This document shows, piece by piece, positions 1 through 7,344 of a stretch of DNA of 64,000 bases. The translations under genes and the position numbers were made by a program. Source of the stretch: Thalassovita sp. (GTDB lineage Bacteria > Pseudomonadota > Alphaproteobacteria > Rhodobacterales > Rhodobacteraceae); contig NZ_OY829290.1 in NCBI RefSeq assembly GCF_963691685.1, positions 1,054,001 through 1,118,000 on the forward strand, in the 5' to 3' direction. The notes under the pieces are model-generated. The model saw nothing but the letters and a program-made list of their open reading frames with translations, was not told the origin of the DNA and searched no databases. Positions within the stretch are counted from its first letter, which is position 1. The number at the start of each line of letters is the position of its first letter.

Positions 1-1265
1 ATGACCCCGAAGATTTTGGCTGGGCGCTGACCGTGGCGGTGAAAACCGCTGGCCAGGTGCCGCATTCGAAAGTGGCCAGCCAGGCGCTGTCGCTTATTCC
101 GACCTTCATCCTGATCGGTTACCTGGCCTATTACGCGGGCCTGACCAAGGCGTTGTTTGACGCGGCCAAACGCTGGGTCGGCTGGCTGCCGGGAGGCTTG
201 GCGGTCTCGACCGTCTTTGCCACCGCGGGCTTTGCGGCGGTCTCTGGCGCTTCGGTGGCCACCTCGGCCGTCTTTGCCCGGATCGCCATCCCCGAGATGC
301 TGAAGATCGGCTATGACAAACGCTTTGCGGCGGGTGTTGTGGCGGCTGGTGGCACGCTGGCCTCGCTGATCCCGCCCTCGGCCATTCTGGTGATCTATGC
401 GATCATTGTGGAACAGGATGTGGGCAAGCTGTTGCTTGCGGGCTTCATCCCCGGTGCCTTCTCGGCGCTGATCTATGGCGGCCTCATCGTGGTGCTGGCG
501 CTGGCCCTGCCGAAGTTCGGCCCGCCAGTGAAAGGCTTCACCTGGAAACAGCGCTTTGCTGCGATCCCGCCGGCTTTCCCGATCTTCTTTGTGGTCTTCA
601 TCATCATCTTCTTCATCTACAACCCCTTTGGCGGAGATGCCTGGGGCACGCCCACCGAGGGCGGCGCGCTGGGGGCCTTTGTGGTCTTTGTGATGGCGCT
701 GCTGCGCGGCATGGGCTGGGCGCAGCTGAAGGATGCGCTGCTGGAGACGGCGAAGCTGTCGGCGATGATCTTCACCATCATCTGGGGCGTGCTGATCTAC
801 GTGCGGTTCCTGGGCTTTGCCGATCTGCCAGGCGCTTTCTCGGATTGGATCACCGGGCTGGAGCAGAGCCCGATGCTGACGCTGGTGCTGATCCTTCTGG
901 CCTATGCGGTCCTGGGCATGTTCATGGATGCGATCGGCATGCTGCTGCTGACACTGCCGGTGGTCTACCCCGCTGTCATGGCGCTCAACGGCGGTGAGTT
1001 TGTCTCGGCCGCGGACAGCACCTTTGGCATGTCGGGCCCGATGTGTGCGATCTGGTTTGGTATTCTGGTGGTGAAAATGGCCGAGTTTTGCCTGATCACC
1101 CCGCCCATCGGCCTCAACTGCTTTGTGGTGGCGGGCGTGCGCGATGACGTGAGCGTGCAGGATGTCTTCAAAGGCGTCACCCCTTTCTTCATCGCAGACG
1201 CCATCACCATCGCCCTCCTCGTCGCCTTCCCATGGATTGTCCTGTGGCTGCCGTCACAGGTGTGA
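1..1265 (+). CDS. TRAP transporter large permease (DctM-type), 5' truncated by window edge
   Basis: The reading frame is open from the first bases, with sensible protein upstream of the first GTG at 33, so this is the C-terminal ~420 residues of a longer gene. It is strongly hydrophobic with many membrane segments and has the DctM features of conserved Gly/Pro-rich re-entrant loops (GGTLASLIPPSAILVIYA, and ITPPIGLNCFVVAGV near the end). The family forms the Na+-coupled channel subunit of tripartite ATP-independent periplasmic transporters, working with a small permease and a periplasmic binding protein that would lie upstream, outside the window. The substrate cannot be read from the sequence. 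A sugar-isomerase-like gene follows after a terminator, so a sugar or sugar acid is possible. It ends at TGA 1263-1265. Confidence 0.93.
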   Translation, partial: DPEDFGWALTVAVKTAGQVPHSKVASQALSLIPTFILIGYLAYYAGLTKALFDAAKRWVGWLPGGLAVSTVFATAGFAAVSGASVATSAVFARIAIPEMLKIGYDKRFAAGVVAAGGTLASLIPPSAILVIYAIIVEQDVGKLLLAGFIPGAFSALIYGGLIVVLALALPKFGPPVKGFTWKQRFAAIPPAFPIFFVVFIIIFFIYNPFGGDAWGTPTEGGALGAFVVFVMALLRGMGWAQLKDALLETAKLSAMIFTIIWGVLIYVRFLGFADLPGAFSDWITGLEQSPMLTLVLILLAYAVLGMFMDAIGMLLLTLPVVYPAVMALNGGEFVSAADSTFGMSGPMCAIWFGILVVKMAEFCLITPPIGLNCFVVAGVRDDVSVQDVFKGVTPFFIADAITIALLVAFPWIVLWLPSQV

Positions 1266-1320
1266 TTGGGGAGAGGTGACGAAGCTAAGCGACAATGACG
1301 CTTAACGCATAAACTCTTAG

Positions 1321-1350
1321 AACGCCCCGCATCGCTGCGGGGCGTTTTTC
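1321..1350 (+). terminator. Rho-independent terminator after the TRAP permease
   Basis: A perfect 10-bp stem (AACGCCCCGC / GCGGGGCGTT, 1321-1330 with 1337-1346) has a 6-nt loop and is followed by a T run. It lies about 55 bp after the permease stop, and separates the permease from the isomerase gene. Confidence 0.9.
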
Positions 1351-1381
1351 TTTGCCGGGCCAGAGCGGGCTTGACTGAAAT

Positions 1382-1399
1382 CCTGATAGCGCTATCAGG
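1382..1399. promoter_or_regulatory. 18-bp perfect palindrome, candidate LacI/GalR-family operator
   Basis: CCTGATAGCGCTATCAGG is self-complementary over all 18 bases and has the central GC step flanked by A/T-rich arms typical of LacI-family sugar-regulator sites. It sits 29 bp upstream of the ATG at 1429, where it could overlap the transcription start of the isomerase gene. No LacI-family gene is in the window, so the cognate regulator is unknown and the assignment is inference from symmetry and position. Confidence 0.55.
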
Positions 1400-1428
1400 G
1401 GCGCAACAGCGCCTTGGGAGGGCCAGAG

Positions 1429-2115
1429 ATGAAACGTTCCAGAATCAATGAAATCATGGCCGCAGCGGATGAGATGATCCGCTCCTACGGTTTTGTCCTG
1501 CCGCCCTTTGCCTATTGGACACCGGAAGAGTTCAAGGCCAATGCCAGCAGGGCAAAAGCCGTGATTGAGGCGCGTTGCGGTTGGGACATCACCGATTATG
1601 GCGATGGTCGCTTTGACGAAATGGGGCTGTTCCTGTTCACCCTGCGCAACGGTCGTTTGACCGATCTGCAACGCGGCGGCGGCATGTGCTACGCTGAGAA
1701 GCTGTTGATTTCACGGCAGGATCAGCTATCGCCGATGCACACCCATGTCATCAAAGCCGAAGATATCATCAACCGGGGCGGTGCCACCATGGTGGTTGAG
1801 CTTTACGGGTCTGATGACGATGGCAACTTTGCCGAAGACCGTGGCGGCATGGTGATGTGTGATGGCATCCCGCGCGAATTTGCACCGGGCGAGAAATTGA
1901 AATTTGCGCCCGGCGAAAGTCTGACCCTGATGCCAGGCGATTGGCACGCCTTCTGGGGTGAGGGGGGGGATGTTCTGATCGGTGAGGTTTCCACCGTCAA
2001 CGACGATGAAACCGACAATATCTTCCGTGAACCGATCGGCCGTTTTGCTGAGATTGAGGAAGATGAAGCGCCGACACATCTGTTGGTGAGCGACTATCGC
2101 AGCTGGCTGAGCTGA
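1429..2115 (+). CDS. D-lyxose/D-mannose isomerase-family cupin protein
   Basis: The 228-residue product resembles the cupin-fold D-lyxose ketol-isomerases. These are metal-dependent aldose-ketose isomerases acting on D-lyxose/D-xylulose and D-mannose/D-fructose. Visible metal-ligand candidates are the His-x-His of MHTHVIKAED, the Glu of VVELYG and the His of GDWHAFWG, in the order expected for the family. The ATG at 1429 is chosen because GGGAGGG lies 6-12 nt upstream; a TTG at 1414 would start inside that ribosome-binding site. Cytoplasmic, single-gene unit between two terminators, with the palindrome at 1382-1399 as likely operator. Function is from family resemblance; the true sugar is not determined. 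Confidence 0.8.
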   Translation: MKRSRINEIMAAADEMIRSYGFVLPPFAYWTPEEFKANASRAKAVIEARCGWDITDYGDGRFDEMGLFLFTLRNGRLTDLQRGGGMCYAEKLLISRQDQLSPMHTHVIKAEDIINRGGATMVVELYGSDDDGNFAEDRGGMVMCDGIPREFAPGEKLKFAPGESLTLMPGDWHAFWGEGGDVLIGEVSTVNDDETDNIFREPIGRFAEIEEDEAPTHLLVSDYRSWLS

Positions 2116-2143
2116 CCTGCTCACCCCTTAGAAACACTCGAAT

Positions 2144-2171
2144 CACCCTTCGCCCTGCGGAGGGTGTTTTT
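2144..2171 (+). terminator. Rho-independent terminator after the isomerase gene
   Basis: CACCCTTCGC and GCGGAGGGTG pair (one G-T) around a 3-nt loop, followed by five T residues, about 30 bp beyond the isomerase stop. Confidence 0.85.
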
Positions 2172-2390
2172 GCACCTGCTGTCATTGGCTTAGCAGGGGG
2201 AGGGACAGTTTGTTCCATGCCCCGATCCGGCGGGTGGACATTCTGACCCTTCGGCCAATGACGTGGCCAATCTGCCGAAATAAACGTCAGCGCCTGACTG
2301 CTCCTGCGTCGCATGTCCTGCGGGTGCGCGGTAAAATCCAGCCGAGGAAAGGGCGCAGTGTGCAGCAAGACGCACCTGTGATTGAGGCGG

Positions 2391-3095
2391 ATGACAGAAA
2401 TCTGGGACGGGCTGCGGCAGGCGGCCCTGTTGATTGTGACCTTGGATCCGGATCTGTTGCAGATCTCGGCCAGATCGCTGCATGTCACGCTGACCGCCAC
2501 GGTGATTGCCTCTGCCATCGGGTTGCCATTGGGCGGATGGCTGGCGGTTTACAGGTTTCGGGCCCGCCGTTCTGTGATTGCGCTGCTGAACGCGCTGATG
2601 GGGCTGCCGCCCGTGGTGGTGGGGTTGATTGTTTATCTGATGTTGTCGCGCTCGGGGCCCTTTGGGGTCTTCGGGCTGCTGTTCACCCCCACGGCGATGA
2701 TCATCGCGCAGGTGGTTATTCTGACGCCGCTGATTGCCTCCATCGCGCATCAGGCCCTGCGGGAGCTCTGGGCCGAATACCATGACCTGCTGATTTCGCT
2801 GAACACCAGCCGTCGCCAGCGGATCCGGACGCTGCTGTGGGATGCACGCCGGGCGCTGCTGACAGCTTCGCTGGCCGGGTTTGGCAGGGGGATCGGTGAG
2901 GTCGGCGCGATCATGATCGTGGGCGGCAATATCGATCAGGCGACCCGGGTGCTGACCACGGCGATCGCTTTGGAAACCGGCAAAGGCAACTTCGCTTTGG
3001 CGCTGGGACTGGGGTTTGTGCTGATCGCCATCGCCATCGGGGTGAACCTGTCGATCCACTATGCCTCCAAGACGGAGGTCAGTAGCCGATGGTAG
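2391..3095 (+). CDS. tupB: Tungstate ABC transporter permease TupB
   Basis: The protein of about 234 residues has five to six hydrophobic segments and the EAA-loop-like stretch around GLPPVVVGLIVYLML typical of the TupB/ModB permease family. It forms the inner-membrane channel for tungstate together with the ATPase and binding protein encoded next. ATG 2391 (MTEIWDG) is preceded by GAGGCGG; a TTG at 2382 in frame is the alternative and would add three residues. The stop overlaps the tupC start by 7 nt, so the three genes form one operon. The ~220-bp region upstream (2172-2390) contains no gene. Confidence 0.9.
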   Translation: MTEIWDGLRQAALLIVTLDPDLLQISARSLHVTLTATVIASAIGLPLGGWLAVYRFRARRSVIALLNALMGLPPVVVGLIVYLMLSRSGPFGVFGLLFTPTAMIIAQVVILTPLIASIAHQALRELWAEYHDLLISLNTSRRQRIRTLLWDARRALLTASLAGFGRGIGEVGAIMIVGGNIDQATRVLTTAIALETGKGNFALALGLGFVLIAIAIGVNLSIHYASKTEVSSRW

Positions 3096-3805
3096 AGCAG
3101 ATCCTTCCGCTGCGCCTTGCCGGTGCCAAACTGACGCGCCGGGGCCGGACCCTGGTGGGGCCGATTGACCTGACGCTGGGCCCGCAAGGGTTTACCATCG
3201 TGATGGGGCCAAACGGGGCCGGTAAAACCTCACTCCTGCGGATGATGCATGGGTTGGAGCGGCCCAGTTCAGGCCGGGTGGATTGGGCGGTGCCAGAGGT
3301 GCAAGCGCGCCCCAGTCAAGCCTATGTCTTCCAGCACCCAACCCTGATGCGGCGCACAGCGCTGGACAATGTGGCCTATCCGTTGACCGTGCACGGCATG
3401 CCCCGCAAAGAGGCGCGCGCCCGCGCAGCAGAGGCGCTGAAAACCGTCGGGCTTGGCGATAGTGCGTTGAAAATGGCCCACTACCTGTCAGGCGGTGAAC
3501 GGCAGAAACTGGCGCTGGCCCGCGCCCTGATCCGCAAGCCTGAGATTCTGTTTCTGGATGAACCCTGCGCCAGTCTGGACGGCAGGGCCATTCGCGACAT
3601 CGAACATATCCTGCTGACGGCCCATGCTGCCGGCACCCGTATCGTGATGATCACCCATGATCACGGTCAGGCCCGCCGTCTGGCGGAGGATGTGCTGTTT
3701 ATCCATCATGGCCAGCTGCACGCCGCAGATCAGGCCGATGCGTTTTTCTCGGATCCGCAAAGCCCCGAGGCGCATGCTTTCTTAAAAGGAGATATCGTCA
3801 TATGA
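3089..3805 (+). CDS. tupC: Tungstate ABC transporter ATP-binding protein TupC
   Basis: This is a 238-residue ABC ATPase. Walker A is GPNGAGKTS (residues 40-48), the signature is LSGGE (133-137), Walker B is ILFLDEP (153-159) and the switch His is in MITHDHG. It energises uptake through TupB. The start overlaps tupB by 7 nt and the stop overlaps tupA by 4 nt (ATGA), indicating translational coupling. Assignment as the tungstate rather than molybdate or another ATPase rests on its neighbours. Confidence 0.9.
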   Translation: MVEQILPLRLAGAKLTRRGRTLVGPIDLTLGPQGFTIVMGPNGAGKTSLLRMMHGLERPSSGRVDWAVPEVQARPSQAYVFQHPTLMRRTALDNVAYPLTVHGMPRKEARARAAEALKTVGLGDSALKMAHYLSGGERQKLALARALIRKPEILFLDEPCASLDGRAIRDIEHILLTAHAAGTRIVMITHDHGQARRLAEDVLFIHHGQLHAADQADAFFSDPQSPEAHAFLKGDIVI

Positions 3806-4626
3806 CCTTGATGTTCGGTTCGGTTAAGGGCGCTGTTTTGGCAGGGGGCATTGCCGCCTTTTCGGCCGGTGCGGCCCTGGCGGACAGTGTGAAACTGGCG
3901 GTCACAACCTCGTTCCACAACTCGGGCCTGTCGGATGTGCTGCTGCCGGAAATCGCCGCAGATCTGGGGCTTGAGGTTCAGCTGTTGGTCGTTGGCACCG
4001 GTCAGGCGATCCGGCTGGGGGAAGCGGGCGATGTGGATGCCATTCTGGTGCATTCCAAAAAGGCCGAAGAGGCGTTTCTGGCAGGGGGCTACGGCACCCA
4101 CCGGACCGAGGTCATGTATAACGATTTTGTCCTGATCGGCCCTGACACGGACCCGGCCGGCATCAAAGGCGCGGCGGATGCGGCCGCGGCCCTTGGCGCG
4201 ATTGAGGCGGCGAAGGCCGATTTCGCCAGCCGGGGCGATGACAGCGGCACCCATAAGAAAGAGCTTTCGCTCTGGCAGGCCGCAGGTATCGATGCTGAGG
4301 CGCTGGATCCCAGCTGGTACAAGGCGGCAGGCGCCGGCATGGGGGCCACGCTGAACACCGCATCGGGCATGAATGCCTATGTGATGTCAGATCGCGCCAG
4401 CTGGCTGAAATTTGCCAACAAGGGCGATCTGGATCTGCTGTTTGCGGGCGATCCTGTGCTGTTCAACCAATATGCCTTCCTGCCGGTGAACCCAGAAAAA
4501 CACCCCCATGTGAAGGCTGATCTGGTCAATAAGCTGGAGGGGTGGCTGGTGTCTGAGCGCGCCCAGACCCTGATTGATGGCTACCGCCTGAACGGTGAGG
4601 CGCTGTTTACCTTCAACGCGAAATAA
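3802..4626 (+). CDS. tupA: Tungstate-binding periplasmic protein TupA
   Basis: The 274-residue protein has a Sec signal peptide ending at ALA|D near residue 27. It then carries the TupA hallmarks: the N-terminal VTTSFHNSGL oxyanion-binding loop and the mid-protein SRGDDSGTH motif. It binds tungstate in the periplasm and delivers it to TupBC. AAAGGAG at 3786-3792 is a strong ribosome-binding site for ATG 3802, which overlaps the tupC stop. TupA proteins prefer tungstate over molybdate. With an FDH and bis-MGD cofactor island immediately downstream, tungsten supply to that FDH is a reasonable inference. Confidence 0.93.
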   Translation: MTLMFGSVKGAVLAGGIAAFSAGAALADSVKLAVTTSFHNSGLSDVLLPEIAADLGLEVQLLVVGTGQAIRLGEAGDVDAILVHSKKAEEAFLAGGYGTHRTEVMYNDFVLIGPDTDPAGIKGAADAAAALGAIEAAKADFASRGDDSGTHKKELSLWQAAGIDAEALDPSWYKAAGAGMGATLNTASGMNAYVMSDRASWLKFANKGDLDLLFAGDPVLFNQYAFLPVNPEKHPHVKADLVNKLEGWLVSERAQTLIDGYRLNGEALFTFNAK

Positions 4627-4668
4627 CGCTTAGGTTTCCCAACGTGCCCCTCCTCTTGGGGCACGCAA

Positions 4669-4703
4669 AAGCCCCCGCAGAGTGTCATCTGCGGGGGCTT
4701 TTT
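4669..4703. terminator. Bidirectional terminator between tupA and the DUF6505 gene
   Basis: A 13-bp stem AAGCCCCCGCAGA / TCTGCGGGGGCTT flanked by A-rich and T-rich tracts can end transcription from both sides of this convergent junction. Confidence 0.9.
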
Positions 4704-4719
4704 GCTGTCCGGCGATGGC

Positions 4720-5223
4720 TTACAGTTTTGGGACGTCATCCTCAGGCACCGCGTGCACCGCCACCTGATCCAGCTGCGCCGCATCGGGCTTGATCGAGCG
4801 GAAGCGTTCGCGCACCCCCGCCTCGGTCAGTTCCCGTTCAACGGTCAGCAGGGTGTTGGGATCATGATCCGCGCAGAGGTCGATCATATGCGCGATCTCT
4901 TCCTGCGCGACGCCCATCGCAGCCTCAACAGTGGGGGCGCCGTAAAGATCCACGAAATGTTGCGCCAGTCCGCGCGCGATATCTTGCAGTTCGCTGTCTT
5001 CAACCTGTGTCACGGCCACAAAGGTCACGCGACCAAAGGTTTCCACCCCCAGCCAGCCATTTGCAAAGGCCTGCCGGGCCTTGCCGGTCAGATCGGCCTC
5101 ACCCCAATTGGAAAACTCAAACCCGCCGCTGATCGCCCATTCGCCGGTACGGGCAGGGCTGAAGAAGACGTTCATGTCGCTTTCATCCAGATGGATGGCG
5201 CGTGCCAGTTTGGTGCCGCTCAT
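4720..5223 (-). CDS. DUF6505-family protein of the FDH island
   Basis: This is a 167-residue soluble, acidic protein without signal peptide or membrane segment. It is recognised as the DUF6505 type that accompanies formate dehydrogenase clusters in Proteobacteria; no biochemical function is established. It begins MSGTKLARAIHLDESD and has no conserved cysteine pattern. The start overlaps the stop of the upstream ligase-like gene by 4 nt, and it is the last gene of a minus-strand run (DUF6494, mrp, ligase-like, DUF6505). A role in FDH maturation is inferred from location only. Confidence 0.7.
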   Translation of the reverse strand: MSGTKLARAIHLDESDMNVFFSPARTGEWAISGGFEFSNWGEADLTGKARQAFANGWLGVETFGRVTFVAVTQVEDSELQDIARGLAQHFVDLYGAPTVEAAMGVAQEEIAHMIDLCADHDPNTLLTVERELTEAGVRERFRSIKPDAAQLDQVAVHAVPEDDVPKL

Positions 5224-5951
5224 CGCTCACCCCCTTGTTCCAACAGCAGTGACAGGGGCAGCAGTTGGGTGTCATCCCCCTGCCGCAGCAACATGCCAAA
5301 GCTTTCGTCAATTCCCATGAAGGTGCCGCTGTAGCTTTGCCCAGCCAGCGTCATCTCAACCGGCTCCCCCATCTTGTCCACGAGGCCACGCCATTCGGTC
5401 GAAAGCGGGCGCAGACCTTCGTCAGACCAGCGGTTGATCCAGACCAGCGTGTGGCGGGTCCAGGCCTCCAGCAGCAGACCGGGATCCAGATCGGCGCAGC
5501 CCTCTTCAAACAGGCAGGTCTGATCTGGTGTCAGCCCCGGCGTTTCGGGATCCGGCGGCAACAGCGGCAGTTCCAGCCCGATCACCACCCAATCCAGATC
5601 CGCATCTTTGGCAACCTCAGCGGCGGCCATGCGCATCCGGCCACAGCGGGCATTGTTCACCAGAATCTCACCATCCCAGCGGAAGTGCACGGAAACCTCT
5701 GGCGGCGCCAGCGCCCCCAGTGCGTTTTGGAAGCCGACCTCACAGGCGATCAGCACCGGCAGCGCTTCTTCCATTGGCCCTTCGGGCGCAAAGATGATCG
5801 CCGCTTTCAGCGCGTCAGGGGTGATGTTGTAGATCACCGTCCCCGCGTCACAGCCCAACAGCGCCTGCGTGCAGGCCTTGGCAAAGGGGTCTGCAGCGCC
5901 GGTCAGCGCTTCGCCCTGAAACAGCGGGGGGAAGGTTAGTTCTGGTGTCAT
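5220..5951 (-). CDS. Biotin/lipoate protein ligase-like protein with C-terminal DUF4444-type domain
   Basis: The 243-residue product resembles the catalytic fold of biotin/lipoate A/B protein ligases (HFRWDGEILVNNARCGRMRMAA holds the region that carries the catalytic Lys in true ligases). A small C-terminal beta domain (GQSYSGTFMGIDESFGMLLR) is like the BirA C-terminal or DUF4444 region. The usual GRG-type motif and catalytic KxNDv-type motif are not clear, so ligase activity is uncertain. ATG 5951 is preferred because AAGGATGAG precedes it; in-frame ATGs at 5966 and 5972 would overlap mrp. Its place between mrp and DUF6505 suggests a maturation role. Confidence 0.72.
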   Translation of the reverse strand: MTPELTFPPLFQGEALTGAADPFAKACTQALLGCDAGTVIYNITPDALKAAIIFAPEGPMEEALPVLIACEVGFQNALGALAPPEVSVHFRWDGEILVNNARCGRMRMAAAEVAKDADLDWVVIGLELPLLPPDPETPGLTPDQTCLFEEGCADLDPGLLLEAWTRHTLVWINRWSDEGLRPLSTEWRGLVDKMGEPVEMTLAGQSYSGTFMGIDESFGMLLRQGDDTQLLPLSLLLEQGGER

Positions 5952-5958
5952 CTCATCC

Positions 5959-7026
5959 TTAGGCATGGCCATTGTCGATCAAGGTCTTGGCCAGCTTACG
6001 GAAAGCCTGCGCCTGAGGCGAGGCTGGTTTTGAGGCAACAAGCGGCGCGCCCCCATCGGCGGCCATGCGGATGTCGATATCAAGCGGGATTTCCCCGAGG
6101 AGCGGCACGCCCAGCTTCTCCGCCTCAGCGGCGACACCGCCATGACCAAAGACATGCTCTTCATGGCCACATTTGCTGCAGATGTGGGTCGACATGTTTT
6201 CGACCATGCCCACAATCGGGGTGCCCAGTTTGTTGAACATGTCGATGCCTTTGCGGGCATCCAGCAGCGCGATGTCCTGCGGGGTGGAGACGACAACAGC
6301 ACCGGTCAGTTCGGCTTTTTGCGCCAGGGTCATCTGCACGTCACCCGTGCCCGGTGGCAGGTCAACAATCAGCACATCAAGCGCGCCCCATTGCACCTGA
6401 TTGAGCATCTGCTGCAACGCGCCCATCAGCATCGGGCCACGCCAGACCACAGCCTCTTCCTCGCGGGTCATCAGGCCGATGGACATCATGGTCACCCCGT
6501 GATTGCGCATCGGCAGGATGGTCTTGCCATCCGGTGACGCCGGGCGGCCGGAAACCCCCAACATTCGCGGCTGAGACGGGCCGTAAACATCGGCATCCAA
6601 CAGACCGACCTTGCGCCCCTCAGCGGCCAAAGCCACCGCCAGGTTGGCTGAGAGGGTAGATTTGCCCACCCCGCCTTTGCCCGAGGCAATGGCGAGTATG
6701 CGGTCCACGCCGGGGATTTTCTGCGGGCCCTGCTGCTGCGCCGGGCGGCGCGCCTGCAGATCCGGCGGCGGGGCTTTCACCTCATGGGCGGTCATCACGA
6801 TCGCCACCCGATCTACGCCGGCCAGCGCGTTCAGCTTTTCCTCGGCTTCTGCCTTCACGGCCTGCATGGCATTGGACTGGCTGGGGTCGATTTCCATCAC
6901 AAAACGCACATCGCCGCCTTCGACGTTCAGCGCGCGCACCAGCCCGCTGGCCACGATATCGCTGCCGCTGGCTGGGTCTTTCAGGGTCTTCAGTTCGGCC
7001 AGAACGGCCTCGCGCGTTAGGCTCAT
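5959..7026 (-). CDS. mrp: Mrp/ApbC/NBP35-family Fe-S cluster carrier P-loop ATPase
   Basis: The 355-residue protein has an N-terminal MIP18-like domain (about residues 1-90) and a deviant Walker A GKGGVGKST at 116-124. VDLPPGTGD is the switch/Walker B region, and Cys283-x-x-Cys286 (HICSKCGHE) is the dimer-bridging Fe-S site of this family. Such proteins bind and transfer [4Fe-4S] clusters to apoproteins in the cytoplasm. The start overlaps the DUF6494 stop by 4 nt, so they are co-transcribed. Here its targets are plausibly the FDH subunits and the multi-ferredoxin nearby (inference). It may equally be the general housekeeping copy. Confidence 0.92.
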   Translation of the reverse strand: MSLTREAVLAELKTLKDPASGSDIVASGLVRALNVEGGDVRFVMEIDPSQSNAMQAVKAEAEEKLNALAGVDRVAIVMTAHEVKAPPPDLQARRPAQQQGPQKIPGVDRILAIASGKGGVGKSTLSANLAVALAAEGRKVGLLDADVYGPSQPRMLGVSGRPASPDGKTILPMRNHGVTMMSIGLMTREEEAVVWRGPMLMGALQQMLNQVQWGALDVLIVDLPPGTGDVQMTLAQKAELTGAVVVSTPQDIALLDARKGIDMFNKLGTPIVGMVENMSTHICSKCGHEEHVFGHGGVAAEAEKLGVPLLGEIPLDIDIRMAADGGAPLVASKPASPQAQAFRKLAKTLIDNGHA

Positions 7027-7220
7027 TGGTCGCGTCCTTTGATCTCACCCGTCACCACATGCTCCATCTCCAGCCCGTCGATGGTCAGCACCATTTTGGC
7101 CTGATAGCCTTTGCCTGCAGTGTCACCTGCGGATCGCATCGCGTCCTCAATTGCCTGCTGGCTGGTCACGCCGACCTGTTTCAAAAATTTGCGCATCGAC
7201 ATGTTGAAGTCATCACTCAT
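7023..7220 (-). CDS. DUF6494-family small protein
   Basis: This is a 65-residue protein (MSDDFNMSMRKFLKQVGVTS...) of the DUF6494 type, found next to FDH and Mrp genes. The ATG at 7220 is chosen although the frame stays open to 7583, because the upstream part has no ribosome-binding site, overlaps a plus-strand gene and is not protein-like. It is short, with a helical N-terminal half and a beta-rich C-terminal half (KMVLTIDGLEMEHVVTGEIK). Function is unknown; tight coupling to mrp suggests the two act together. Confidence 0.75.
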   Translation of the reverse strand: MSDDFNMSMRKFLKQVGVTSQQAIEDAMRSAGDTAGKGYQAKMVLTIDGLEMEHVVTGEIKGRDQ

Positions 7221-7344
7221 GGCTGGGGCCTTTCGTTCGCTGTGGGTGGTGGGGCGCGGCAGCGGACCGGGTTCTTGACCCGCACAAAGCGGCAGCCCTA
7301 GACTTGTGTGTAAGTGTTGCAGGCCAGCCGGGAAGGAGCCAGCC

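Noticed and set aside
2172..2390. Possible Moco/tungsten-cofactor riboswitch upstream of tupB
   Set aside because: A short GGTGCG/CGCACC pairing exists, but the conserved Moco-riboswitch segments could not be identified.
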